Translations under genes and position numbers: made by a program | Source of the DNA: Stenotrophomonas sp. MMGLT7 | GTDB lineage: Bacteria; Pseudomonadota; Gammaproteobacteria; Xanthomonadales; Xanthomonadaceae | Length of the DNA: 64,000 nt | NCBI RefSeq assembly: GCF_021168555.1 | Contig: NZ_JAJOZS010000003.1 | Coordinates: 186,001 to 250,000 of the forward strand | Direction of reading: 5' to 3' | Shown: positions 57,073 to 64,000 of the stretch, one piece after another | Layout of the letters: every line of letters begins with the position of its first letter | Position numbering within the stretch: the stretch's first letter is position 1 | Notes under the pieces: generated by a model | Databases searched by the model: none | What the model was told of the DNA's origin: nothing | Seen by the model: only the letters and a program-made list of their open reading frames with translations

Positions 57073-57138
57073 GTAGGAGCGACTTCAGTCGCGATGGGGC
57101 TCTACCGGCAAGGCCCTCGCGACTGAAGTCGCTCCTAC
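57073..57138. repeat. Palindromic repeat, copy 5
   Basis: GTAGGAGCGACTTCAGTCGC and CGACTGAAGTCGCTCCTAC arms, with a 2-bp shorter right half. It lies between the tRNA terminator and rpsI. Confidence 0.88.
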
Positions 57139-57176
57139 AGGAATACTCCAGAAGCCACATCGCGCGTCCGGAACGA

Positions 57177-57204
57177 CGAGAGCCCGGCCAAGGCCGGGCT
57201 CTCG
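57177..57204. terminator. Hairpin downstream of rpsI
   Basis: Perfect stem CGAGAGCCCGGCC / GGCCGGGCTCTCG with a 2-bp loop. It follows the leftward rpsI stop (57257) by about 50 bp. On the minus strand there is no T-run, so rho or processing may be involved. Confidence 0.6.
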
Positions 57205-57256
57205 TGTTTCCAGTCCATCCGGGCGATGCCTCGCCCGGGACCAGGACGCCGATGGA

Positions 57257-57649
57257 TCAGCGCTTGGAGAACTGGGTCGCGCGGCGGGCCTTGTGCAGGC
57301 CGACCTTCTTGCGCTCGACCTCGCGGGCGTCGCGGGTCATGAAGCCGGCCTTGCGCAGCTCGGTCTTCAGCGTCTCGTCGTACTCGACCAGGGCGCGGGC
57401 GATGCCCAGGCGGATCGCACCGGCCTGGCCGGTGGTGCCGCCGCCGGCGGCGGTGACCTTGATGTCGAAGCTCTCGGTGTTGTTGGTCAGCTCCAGCGGC
57501 TGGCGCACGATCATGCGCGCGGTCTCACGGCCGAAGAACTCGTCCAGCGGACGGTCGTTGACGGTGATGCTGCCGGTGCCCTTGCGCAGGAACACGCGGG
57601 CGGTGGAGGACTTGCGACGGCCGGTGCCGTAGTTTTGTGTGATGGCCAT
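57257..57649 (-). CDS. rpsI: 30S ribosomal protein S9
   Basis: A 130-aa protein. It opens [20 protein letters not shown] and ends with the invariant [11 protein letters not shown]. It lies 3 bp after rplM, the universal L13-S9 operon. Confidence 0.98.
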   Translation of the reverse strand: MAITQNYGTGRRKSSTARVFLRKGTGSITVNDRPLDEFFGRETARMIVRQPLELTNNTESFDIKVTAAGGGTTGQAGAIRLGIARALVEYDETLKTELRKAGFMTRDAREVERKKVGLHKARRATQFSKR

Positions 57650-57652
57650 GAT

Positions 57653-58081
57653 TTAGATATCCAGGACTTGCGGCTGCTGGGCGGCGTGCGGGTGCTCGGC
57701 ACCCTTGTAGACCTTGAGCTTGCGGTACATGGCGCGGCCCAGCGGGCCCTTCGGCAGCATGCCCTTGACCGCGATCTCGATGACGCGCTCCGGGTGGCGC
57801 TCCAGCGCCTGGGCCAGGGACTCGGTCTTGAGGTTGCCGATGTAGCCGGTGAAGCGGTGGTACTTCTTGTCGGCCAGCTTGTTGCCGGTCACCGCGATCT
57901 TCTCGGCGTTGATGACCACCAGGTAATCACCGGTGTCGACGTGGGGGGTGTAGACCGGCTTGTGCTTGCCGCGCAGGCGGCGGGCCAGTTCGCTGGAGAG
58001 GCGGCCGAGCGTCTTGCCGGCGGCGTCGACGAGGTACCAGTCGCGCTGGACGGTCTCGGACTTGGCAGTAAAGGTAGTCAT
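57653..58081 (-). CDS. rplM: 50S ribosomal protein L13
   Basis: A 142-aa protein with [43 protein letters not shown] and [23 protein letters not shown], all standard. First gene of the L13-S9 operon. The promoter lies in the 200 bp divergent region shared with coq7. Confidence 0.98.
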   Translation of the reverse strand: MTTFTAKSETVQRDWYLVDAAGKTLGRLSSELARRLRGKHKPVYTPHVDTGDYLVVINAEKIAVTGNKLADKKYHRFTGYIGNLKTESLAQALERHPERVIEIAVKGMLPKGPLGRAMYRKLKVYKGAEHPHAAQQPQVLDI

Positions 58082-58280
58082 CTTATGGCTCTGGATGGTC
58101 GGGCGGATTCCGCAGGACACCCTGGCGGAACTTTGCCACGCGTTGTGAAATGAAACAAAGAAGCGGGATTGTAACGGCCTGGCGCGGCGGTTGCAAACCG
58201 CCCCCTGACCAGGGGCGCCTGGCCCCGGCCCGCCCGGCTTGGCAGCGCGGCGGCGGCGCGACAGAATCCGGGCACCGACG

Positions 58281-58943
58281 ATGACTTGCGAACCCGCCAT
58301 GGCCCTGCCGCGACAGAACACCCCGCTCGACCAGCTGCTGGTCGAGGCCCAGCGCGCGCTGGACACGGTATTCGGCAACCCGCCGGCCGAGCGCGCCTAC
58401 CCGGCCGACGGCACGCCCGAGGTGGAACTGGAGGCGGGCGAGCGCCGCCACGCCGCCGGGCTGATGCGCATCAACCATGTCGGCGAGGTCTGCGCGCAAG
58501 GACTGTACTTCGGCCAGGCATCGGTGGCGCGCGACCCCGGCACCCGGCGGCACCTGCTGGAGGCGGCCCAGGAGGAAACCGACCACCTGGCCTGGTGCGC
58601 CGAGCGCCTGCGCGAGCTGGACAGCCGGCCCAGCCTGTTCAACCCGCTCTGGTATGCCGGCAGCTATGCGCTGGGCACCCTGGCCGGGCTGCGCGGCGAC
58701 GGCTGGAACCTGGGCTTCGTGGTGGAGACCGAGCGCCAGGTGGAAGCGCACCTGGACGAGCACCTGCAGACCCTGCCCGCCGCCGACCTGCGCAGCCGCC
58801 GGATCCTGACCGTCATGAAGGCCGACGAGGCGCGGCACGCGAACCACGCCGAGCAGGCCGGCGCACGCATCCTGCCGCCGCCGATCCCGTCGGCGATGGC
58901 ACTGGCCTCGAAGCTGATGAAGACGATCGCCTACCGGCTCTGA
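58281..58943 (+). CDS. coq7: 2-polyprenyl-3-methyl-6-methoxy-1,4-benzoquinone monooxygenase
   Basis: A 220-aa di-iron hydroxylase for a late ring hydroxylation of ubiquinone. Iron ligands lie in [53 protein letters not shown] and [17 protein letters not shown]. Two near ATGs exist: 58281 and 58299 (MALPRQ); either gives a family-like N-terminus. Divergent from rplM. Confidence 0.95.
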   Translation: MTCEPAMALPRQNTPLDQLLVEAQRALDTVFGNPPAERAYPADGTPEVELEAGERRHAAGLMRINHVGEVCAQGLYFGQASVARDPGTRRHLLEAAQEETDHLAWCAERLRELDSRPSLFNPLWYAGSYALGTLAGLRGDGWNLGFVVETERQVEAHLDEHLQTLPAADLRSRRILTVMKADEARHANHAEQAGARILPPPIPSAMALASKLMKTIAYRL

Positions 58944-58960
58944 GCGATCCCCGGCACTTC

Positions 58961-59092
58961 GTAGGAGCGATTTCGTAGGAGCGACTTCGGTCGCGATGGG
59001 GCTTTGCAAGTAAGGCCCGTCGGGACCGAAGCACCTCCACAGGGCCGGCCGGTACATCGGGAAAGCCCCATCGCGACCGAAGCCGCCCCTAC
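58961..59092. repeat. Palindromic repeat, copy 6 (compound, diverged)
   Basis: Two left half-units (GTAGGAGCGATTTC then GTAGGAGCGACTTCGGTCGC) with two decayed right halves (CGGGACCGAAGCACCTCC and CATCGCGACCGAAGCCGCCC). It seems to be a nested or doubled copy between convergent coq7 and the SMR gene. Confidence 0.75.
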
Positions 59093-59108
59093 GGAAAGCA
59101 GCGGCGCG

Positions 59109-59426
59109 TCAGGCCGAGACCAGCTTCAGGCCGATCACGCCGGCGACGATCAGGCCGATGCACAGCAGCCGCGCCGGCGAGGCGCTGTCGCCGAACAGCA
59201 CGATGCCGGCCAGCGCCACGCCCAGCGCGCCGATGCCGGTCCAGATCGCGTAGCCGGTGCCCACCGGGATGGCCTTGAGCGCCTGCGTCAGCAGCCACAG
59301 GCTGACACCGGCCAGCGCCACCGTGAGCACGCTCGGCCACAGCCGGGTGAAGCCTTCGCTGTACTTGAGCCCCAGCGCGAAGCCGATCTCGAACAGGCCG
59401 GCGAGCAACAGAAATATCCAGTGCAT
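59109..59426 (-). CDS. sugE: SMR-family exporter of the SugE/Gdx (guanidinium) type
   Basis: A 105-aa, four-helix inner-membrane protein. It opens [25 protein letters not shown] with the essential Glu in helix 1, and has [26 protein letters not shown], the Gdx-subtype pattern ([11 protein letters not shown]). Gdx proteins export guanidinium with protons. Strong Shine-Dalgarno GAGGAGG upstream. A guanidine-II riboswitch with a terminator precedes it, which supports the guanidine role and suggests induction by guanidine. Confidence 0.93.
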   Translation of the reverse strand: MHWIFLLLAGLFEIGFALGLKYSEGFTRLWPSVLTVALAGVSLWLLTQALKAIPVGTGYAIWTGIGALGVALAGIVLFGDSASPARLLCIGLIVAGVIGLKLVSA

Positions 59427-59450
59427 GGCACTCCTCCTCATTGGCGGATG

Positions 59451-59484
59451 AAAAAAAGACGGCCCGGTGTCTGCACACCGGGCC
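59451..59484 (-). terminator. Intrinsic terminator of the guanidine-II riboswitch
   Basis: On the minus strand: stem GGCCCGGTGT / ACACCGGGCC with loop GCAG, followed by GTC and a run of seven T. It lies between the riboswitch and the sugE start. Its 5' arm overlaps the 3' arm of riboswitch hairpin P2 by three bases, so the two structures compete. Confidence 0.88.
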
Positions 59485-59533
59485 GCCGTCGGCTTTCGTC
59501 CACGGCTTGCGCCGCGTGGCGGGCCGTCCCGCC
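59482..59533 (-). ncRNA. Guanidine-II (mini-ykkC) riboswitch
   Basis: On the minus strand, two hairpins with the family ACGR tetraloop: P1 GGCGGG-ACGG-CCCGCC (59533-59518) and P2 GCCG-ACGG-CGGC (59493-59482), joined by a 24-nt linker. This is the complete guanidine-II architecture, in which two ACGG loops dimerise around guanidinium. It sits 56 nt upstream of sugE. P2 overlaps the terminator, so guanidine should favour read-through. Confidence 0.85.
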
Positions 59534-59545
59534 TCTGTCTGTCAT

Positions 59546-59563
59546 GCCGTCCGCGCGGACGGC
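59546..59563 (-). terminator. Hairpin after speD
   Basis: Perfect stem GCCGTCC / GGACGGC with a GCGC loop, 7 bp beyond the speD stop. No U-run follows on the minus strand. It could partly end speD transcription before the riboswitch. Confidence 0.45.
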
Positions 59564-59569
59564 CAGCCT

Positions 59570-60364
59570 CTACTCGGAGAGGTTGCGCCCGTGGAACAGC
59601 TCCTCGATCTCGCGCTTGAGCAGCGCCTCGATCTTCATGCGTTCCTTGAAGGACAGGTTCTTGGCCTTCTCCTCGAACAGGTACTGGTCCAGGTCGAAGT
59701 CCTTCAGGTGCATCTTCGTGTGGAAGATGTTCTCCTGGTAGACGTTGACGTCGAACATCTCGTAGCGCGACTTGATGTTCTTGGCCAGGAAGTTCTGGAT
59801 CGAGTTGATCTTGTGGTCGATGAAGTGCTTCTTGCCCTTCACGTCGCGGGTGAAGCCGCGCACGCGGTAGTCCATGATCACGATGTCCGACTCGAGACTC
59901 TCGATCAGGTAGTTCAGCGCCTTCAGCGGCGAGATCACGCCGCAGGTGGCCACGTCGATGTCCGCGCGGAAGGTGGCGATGCCCTCCTGCGGATGGGTCT
60001 CCGGATAGGTATGGACGGTGATGTGGCTCTTGTCCATGTGCGCGACCACGGCGTCGGAGATCAGCTCCTTGCCGGCCTGCTTCTTGTCGATCACCGGTTC
60101 CTCGGAGATCAGGATCGTCACCGACGCGCCCTGCGGGTCGTAGTCCTGGCGCGCGATGTTGAGGATGTTGGCGCCGATGATCTCGGCCACATCCGTCAGG
60201 ATCTGGGTCAACCGGTCCGCGTCGTACTGCTCATCGATATACTCGATGTAGCGTTGGCGCTCCTCTTCGGTGCGCGCGTAACAGACGTCGTAGATGTTGA
60301 AGCTCAGCGCCTTGGTGAGGTTGTTGAAACCCTGCAACCTCAGGCGAGGCAAAGGCTTGACCAC
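59570..60364 (-). CDS. speD: S-adenosylmethionine decarboxylase proenzyme
   Basis: A 264-aa enzyme of the E. coli class that makes decarboxylated AdoMet for spermidine. The self-cleavage site is [16 protein letters not shown], with pyruvoyl-forming Ser113 after Lys112. The GTG start gives exactly the family length; longer starts were rejected. Divergent from clp, as in related genomes. Confidence 0.95.
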   Translation of the reverse strand: MVKPLPRLRLQGFNNLTKALSFNIYDVCYARTEEERQRYIEYIDEQYDADRLTQILTDVAEIIGANILNIARQDYDPQGASVTILISEEPVIDKKQAGKELISDAVVAHMDKSHITVHTYPETHPQEGIATFRADIDVATCGVISPLKALNYLIESLESDIVIMDYRVRGFTRDVKGKKHFIDHKINSIQNFLAKNIKSRYEMFDVNVYQENIFHTKMHLKDFDLDQYLFEEKAKNLSFKERMKIEALLKREIEELFHGRNLSE

Positions 60365-60500
60365 GGCGGTCTGTCCTCTGGGGGAGATGGGAAATGAGCA
60401 ATTATGGGGCATGCCGGGCACTACGCATAGCTGCCACGGCGTCAATTTGCCGACACTGGACACTCTCGTTAAGCTTCGCCAATTCGGTCGTGAAATCGCC

Positions 60501-61190
60501 ATGATTCCAGCAACCAACAAAATCGTATCCATCGCGCGTGCGCCCGACGGCTCGCTGGCATTGGACGCAGCGACCATCGACCGTTTCCTTCTTCACAGCC
60601 ATCGCCGCCGCTATCCGGCACGCGCGGACGTATTCAGGCCGGGCGATGCGGCCGGAACCCTGTACTACGTGGTCAGCGGCTCGGTCAGCATCATCGCCGA
60701 GGAGGACGAGGATCGCGAGCTGGTGCTGGGCTACTACGGCAACGGCGAGTTCGTCGGCGAGATGGGGCTTTTCATCGAATCCAGCCACCGCGAGGTGATC
60801 CTGCGCACGCGCACGCCCTGCGAACTGGCCGAAATCAGCTACGAGCGGTTGCAGCAGCTGTTCCTGGGCCCGCTGTCGCCGGATGCGCCCAAGGTGCTGT
60901 ACGCGCTGGGCGTGCAGCTGTCCAAGCGCCTGCTGACCACCAGCCGCAAGGCCAGCCGGCTGGCCTTCCTCGACGTCACCGACCGCATCGTGCGCACGCT
61001 GCACGACCTGGCGCGCGAGCCCGAGGCGATGAGCCATCCGCAGGGCACCCAGCTGCGGGTGTCGCGCCAGGAACTGGCGCGGCTGGTCGGCTGCTCGCGC
61101 GAGATGGCCGGCCGCGTGCTGAAGAAGCTGCAGGCCGACGGCCTGCTGCATGCGCGCGGCAAGACCGTGGTGCTGTACGGGACTCGGTAG
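60501..61190 (+). CDS. clp: CRP-like global regulator Clp
   Basis: A 229-aa CRP/FNR-family regulator. The sensor domain has [34 protein letters not shown] and [40 protein letters not shown]. The HTH is [39 protein letters not shown]. It is nearly identical to Xanthomonas Clp, whose DNA binding is blocked by c-di-GMP and which controls virulence, enzymes and motility. Here it may link to the FimX-like c-di-GMP signalling. Confidence 0.95.
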   Translation: MIPATNKIVSIARAPDGSLALDAATIDRFLLHSHRRRYPARADVFRPGDAAGTLYYVVSGSVSIIAEEDEDRELVLGYYGNGEFVGEMGLFIESSHREVILRTRTPCELAEISYERLQQLFLGPLSPDAPKVLYALGVQLSKRLLTTSRKASRLAFLDVTDRIVRTLHDLAREPEAMSHPQGTQLRVSRQELARLVGCSREMAGRVLKKLQADGLLHARGKTVVLYGTR

Positions 61191-61194
61191 AGCC

Positions 61195-61224
61195 GGGAAT
61201 CGGGAATCGGGAATGGAGAATCGG
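61195..61224. repeat. GGGAATC heptad array, left arm between clp and HAD gene
   Basis: GGGAATCGGGAATCGGGAAT then GGAGAATCGG, starting 5 bp after the clp stop. It is inverted relative to 61329-61357. Confidence 0.85.
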
Positions 61225-61326
61225 TAGAGCGTCCCCGACTCCGGCCGAGACCCATGAGCCCGGGTAAGCGCAGCACATCCATGGCGGTCCCTGCCGCTAT
61301 GGCCGATGTACCGGAACAGGCCTCGC

Positions 61327-62079
61327 CTATTCCCGATTCCCGATTCCCGATTCCCGGCCCGCCCCCACCGGCTCGCCGGCGCGGTCGCGGCAGCCCCAGT
61401 TGAGGATCTGCGTCCCTGGCGGCAGCACCCGCTGGAAGAATGGCACCCGCGACGGCTTGGGGTTGACCACCACCGGTACCCTGGCCGCCTTCAGCAGCGG
61501 CAGGTCGGCGCTGCTGTCCGAGTACGCCACCGCGATGTCGCCATAGCCGCGCTCGCGCAGCATGCGCATCTTCTCCTCGTTGTGGCAGTGGCGCCTGGCG
61601 ACCACCGCGCCCAGGCGCGAGCCGACCTGGCTGCCGATCACCGGCACGTCCTGCTCGGCGACGAAGGCCAGGATCGCGCGTGCCAGTTCCGGCGGCGCAC
61701 CGGTGGCCACGACCACCCGGTCGCCGGCGGCGCGGTGGCGCTTGAACACCTCCAGCGCCACCGGCAGCAGCCGGCCGCGGATCTGCTGTTCGTGCCGGAG
61801 CACGTAGCGATCGATCGAGCGGTTGAACTCGCGCGCACGATGCATGCCGAAGGTGGCGATCCAGACGTAGCCGGAAATGCCGCGGCGGCGGGTGGGCAGC
61901 ATCGCCACCAACGGCCCCAGCAGCGGCGTGGCCAGCAGCGCGGCCAGCAGGCGCAGCGGGTTGCGGCGGATCAGCCAGGCGAACAGGTGGCTGCCGGAGT
62001 CGCCGTCGTACAGGGTGTGGTCGAAATCGAACACCACCAGCGGCGCGTCGTCGCCGGGCTTGGGATAGCGGTCGCTCAT
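61327..62079 (-). CDS. HAD-IB family phosphatase
   Basis: A 250-aa hydrolase with [19 protein letters not shown] (motif I), [16 protein letters not shown] (motif II), [11 protein letters not shown] (motif III Lys) and [16 protein letters not shown] (motif IV), a phosphoserine-phosphatase-like pattern. A membrane-associated helix lies in the cap ([17 protein letters not shown]). Substrate unknown. It overlaps trpC by 4 bp (ATGA). The last eight residues (ESGIGNRE) are encoded by a GGGAATC heptad array that supplies the stop codon, so its native 3' end has been replaced. Confidence 0.88.
   Translation of the reverse strand: MSDRYPKPGDDAPLVVFDFDHTLYDGDSGSHLFAWLIRRNPLRLLAALLATPLLGPLVAMLPTRRRGISGYVWIATFGMHRAREFNRSIDRYVLRHEQQIRGRLLPVALEVFKRHRAAGDRVVVATGAPPELARAILAFVAEQDVPVIGSQVGSRLGAVVARRHCHNEEKMRMLRERGYGDIAVAYSDSSADLPLLKAARVPVVVNPKPSRVPFFQRVLPPGTQILNWGCRDRAGEPVGAGRESGIGNRE
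61329..61357. repeat. GGGAATC heptad array (inverted) inside the HAD gene 3' end
   Basis: ATTCCCG units (four) on the plus strand; on the minus strand they code ESGIGNRE-stop. Inverted partner of 61195-61224. Confidence 0.85.
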
Positions 62080-62870
62080 GCGGCGAAGAATAGCTGACGC
62101 AGCGCCTCGCCCGGCTCCTCGGCACGCATGAAGGTCTCCCCGACCAGGAAGGCGTTGACCCCGGCCGCGCGCATGCGCGCCACGTCCTCCGGCACCAGGA
62201 TGCCGCTCTCGGTGACCAGCAGCCGGTCGCGCGGCACCGCGTCCTTCATCGCCAGGGTGGTGTCCAGCGAGACCTCGAAGGTACGCAGGTTGCGGTTGTT
62301 GATGCCGACCAGCGGCACCGGCACCTGCAGCGCGCGCTCCAGCTCGTCGATGTCGTGCACTTCCACCAGCACGTCCAGCCCCAGCTGCATTGCCAGCCCG
62401 GACAGGTCGGCCAGATGCTGGTCGTCGAGCGCGGCGACGATCAGCAGGATGCAGTCGGCGCCGAGCGCGCGCGCCTCGTACACCTGGTACGGGTCGATCA
62501 CGAAGTCCTTGCGCAGCACCGGCAGCGTGCAGGCCTCGCGTGCCTGCTGCAGGTAGGCGTCGGCGCCCTGGAAGAAGTCCACGTCGGTCAGCACCGACAG
62601 GCAGGACGCGCCGCCGAACTCGTAGCTGACGGCGATGTCGGCCGGGTGGAAATCCGCGCGGATCACGCCCTTGGACGGGCTGGCCTTCTTGACCTCGGCG
62701 ATCACCGCCGGCTCGCCGGCGGCGATCGACGCCTTGAGCGCGTCGGCGAATCCGCGCACCGGCGCGGCGTCGCCGGCGCGCGCGACGAGCTCGTCCAGCG
62801 GCACGCGCGCGCAACGCTCGGCGATCTCTTCGGTCTTGCGGGCGAGGATGGTGTTGAGGATGTCGCTCAT
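62076..62870 (-). CDS. trpC: Indole-3-glycerol phosphate synthase
   Basis: A 264-aa TIM-barrel enzyme forming the indole ring in tryptophan synthesis. Catalytic motifs are [58 protein letters not shown] and [12 protein letters not shown] with [19 protein letters not shown]. Downstream of trpD on the same strand; a palindromic repeat lies in the gap. Confidence 0.97.
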   Translation of the reverse strand: MSDILNTILARKTEEIAERCARVPLDELVARAGDAAPVRGFADALKASIAAGEPAVIAEVKKASPSKGVIRADFHPADIAVSYEFGGASCLSVLTDVDFFQGADAYLQQAREACTLPVLRKDFVIDPYQVYEARALGADCILLIVAALDDQHLADLSGLAMQLGLDVLVEVHDIDELERALQVPVPLVGINNRNLRTFEVSLDTTLAMKDAVPRDRLLVTESGILVPEDVARMRAAGVNAFLVGETFMRAEEPGEALRQLFFAA

Positions 62871-62979
62871 CGGGTCGGATCCTGCGGGCCTGGCATTATC
62901 GGCCATGGGGCGCGGAATCGCGAAAAACGGCGTTTCTCCCTTTATCCCGCTGCATCCGTATCTGTCGATGCAGGACGAC

Positions 62980-63047
62980 GTAGGAGCGACTTCAGTCGCG
63001 ATGGGGCCTTACCGGTAGAGCTCCATCGCGACTGAAGTCGCTCCTAC
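62980..63047. repeat. 68-bp palindromic repeat, copy 7
   Basis: GTAGGAGCGACTTCAGTCGC left arm and CGACTGAAGTCGCTCCTAC right arm. It lies between trpD and trpC on the transcript, where it could modulate the relative amounts of the two messages. Confidence 0.9.
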
Positions 63048-63086
63048 GCCGCTCCTGCACGCCGCGCCCTGGGCGCGGCGGGGGAC

Positions 63087-64000
63087 TCAGAGCGAGCGCG
63101 TGAACGCCACGTACTCGTCGAGCTTGCGCCGCGCGCTGCCATCGCCGATCACCGCGCGGGCGCGCTCGATGCCCTCGGCGATGCCGGCGGCCACGCCGGC
63201 CGTGTACAGCGCCGCGCCGGCATTGAGGGCGACGATGTCCAGCGCCGGGCCGGGACGGTTGTCGAGCACGTCCAGCAGCATCGCCCTGGACTGCCCGGCG
63301 TCGGCGACCTTGAGGTTGCGGCTGGCCGACATGGCGATGCCGAAGTCCTCCGGGTGCACCTCGTACTCGCGCACCTGGCCGTCGCGCAGCTCGCCGACCA
63401 GCGTGGACGCGCCCAGCGACAGCTCGTCCATGCCGTCGCGTCCCCAAACCACCAGCGCGCGCTCGGCGCCGAGCTGCTGCAGCACGCGCGCCTGGATGCC
63501 GACCAGGTCGGGATGGAACACGCCCATCAGGATGCTGGGCGCGTCGGCCGGGTTGGTCAGCGGCCCGAGGATGTTGAACAGGGTGCGCACGCCCATCTCG
63601 CGGCGCACCGGCGCCACCGCCTTCATCGCCGGGTGGTGCACCGGCGCGAACATGAAGCCGATGCCGGTGCGCGCGATCGCCTGCGCCACCTGCCCGGGCT
63701 GCAGTTCGATCACCGCGCCCAATGCCTCCACCGCGTCGGCGCTGCCGGACTTGGAGGAGACGCTGCGGTTGCCGTGCTTGGCCACCTTGGCGCCCGCCGC
63801 GGCGGCGACGAACATCGCGCAGGTGGAGATGTTGAAGGTGTGCGAGCCGTCGCCGCCGGTGCCGACGATGTCGACCATGTGGCTGCGGTCGGCCACCTCG
63901 ACCTTGCGCGAGAACTCGCGCATCACCTCGGCCGCGCCGGCGATCTCGCCGATGGTCTCCTTCTTCACCCGCAGGCCGGTGAGGATCGCCGCGGTCATCA
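63087..64000 (-). CDS. trpD: Anthranilate phosphoribosyltransferase (partial, N-terminus outside window)
   Basis: The last 303 or so residues are present; the first 40-45 residues lie beyond the right edge. Visible are [17 protein letters not shown] (PRPP-binding GTGGD), [23 protein letters not shown] (KHGNR), [10 protein letters not shown] and [14 protein letters not shown]. It transfers phosphoribose to anthranilate. Part of a trpD-trpC run. Confidence 0.96.
   Translation of the reverse strand, partial: MTAAILTGLRVKKETIGEIAGAAEVMREFSRKVEVADRSHMVDIVGTGGDGSHTFNISTCAMFVAAAAGAKVAKHGNRSVSSKSGSADAVEALGAVIELQPGQVAQAIARTGIGFMFAPVHHPAMKAVAPVRREMGVRTLFNILGPLTNPADAPSILMGVFHPDLVGIQARVLQQLGAERALVVWGRDGMDELSLGASTLVGELRDGQVREYEVHPEDFGIAMSASRNLKVADAGQSRAMLLDVLDNRPGPALDIVALNAGAALYTAGVAAGIAEGIERARAVIGDGSARRKLDEYVAFTRSL

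Noticed and set aside
57073-57138. Palindromic repeats considered as a CRISPR array
   Set aside because: Copies are single, far apart and self-complementary, with no regular spacers and no cas genes.

Overview
The window is a high-GC (about 70%) chromosomal stretch from a gammaproteobacterium of the Xanthomonadaceae/Lysobacteraceae, probably in the Lysobacter, Luteimonas or Pseudoxanthomonas range rather than a known Xanthomonas. The evidence is a Clp-type CRP regulator divergent from a bacterial speD next to trpC-trpD, a FimX-like degenerate c-di-GMP protein, large TonB-dependent receptors, Coq7, and dispersed family-typical repeats (GGGAATC/GGGGATT heptads and a roughly 68-bp palindrome with ends GTAGGAGCGACTTCAGTCGCGAT). 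No rRNA, phage, IS transposase or CRISPR array was seen. I cannot name the species.

Layout. 0-7 kb: end of a LysR gene, cutA-dsbD, then accB-[S23 four-helix gene]-accC closed by a strong terminator, and a two-gene membrane-anchored hypothetical operon. 7-18 kb: prmA, an XRE regulator, a HAD phosphatase and a large TonB-dependent receptor, then DUF3426-fis-purH-purD. 18-25 kb: an M20 amidohydrolase, a secreted metallo-beta-lactamase-fold enzyme, a YccS-type FUSC membrane protein and an OmpR-type two-component system.

25-43 kb is the accessory part. A secreted protein that joins an HExxH metallopeptidase-like region to a retropepsin-like domain is followed by a polyol/inositol-type cassette: two Gfo/Idh dehydrogenases, a GRP-family sugar transporter and an OprB porin. 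The cassette is bracketed by a roughly 200-bp direct repeat made from the 3' ends of the protease gene and of an MFS gene. Next come a LysR/MFS divergent pair, a YhhS-type MFS gene, an Old Yellow Enzyme-family oxidoreductase, and a compact TonB receptor, GPH symporter, 70-aa ORF and TetR operon.

43-64 kb returns to core functions. It holds an LplT-PlsC fusion, a dispanin/DUF2752 pair, ampE, nudC, erpA, bactofilin with a DUF6776 protein, DUF4126, a FimX-like protein translationally coupled to a hybrid kinase, bfr, bfd, rppH, two tRNAs, rplM-rpsI, coq7, an SMR exporter behind a guanidine-II riboswitch, speD, clp, a HAD-IB phosphatase, trpC and a truncated trpD.

The genes group into purine synthesis (fis-purH-purD), fatty-acid precursor supply (accB-accC), tryptophan synthesis (trpC-trpD), iron and Fe-S handling (bfr, bfd, erpA) and polar-structure or c-di-GMP signalling (FimX-like, hybrid kinase, bactofilin, clp). 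The 25-43 kb block is best read as acquired carbohydrate and small-molecule uptake and catabolism. The most informative non-coding findings are the guanidine-II riboswitch overlapping a terminator, the heptad arrays that abut start codons and enclose the S23 gene inside the acc operon, and the direct repeat flanking the inositol-type cassette.
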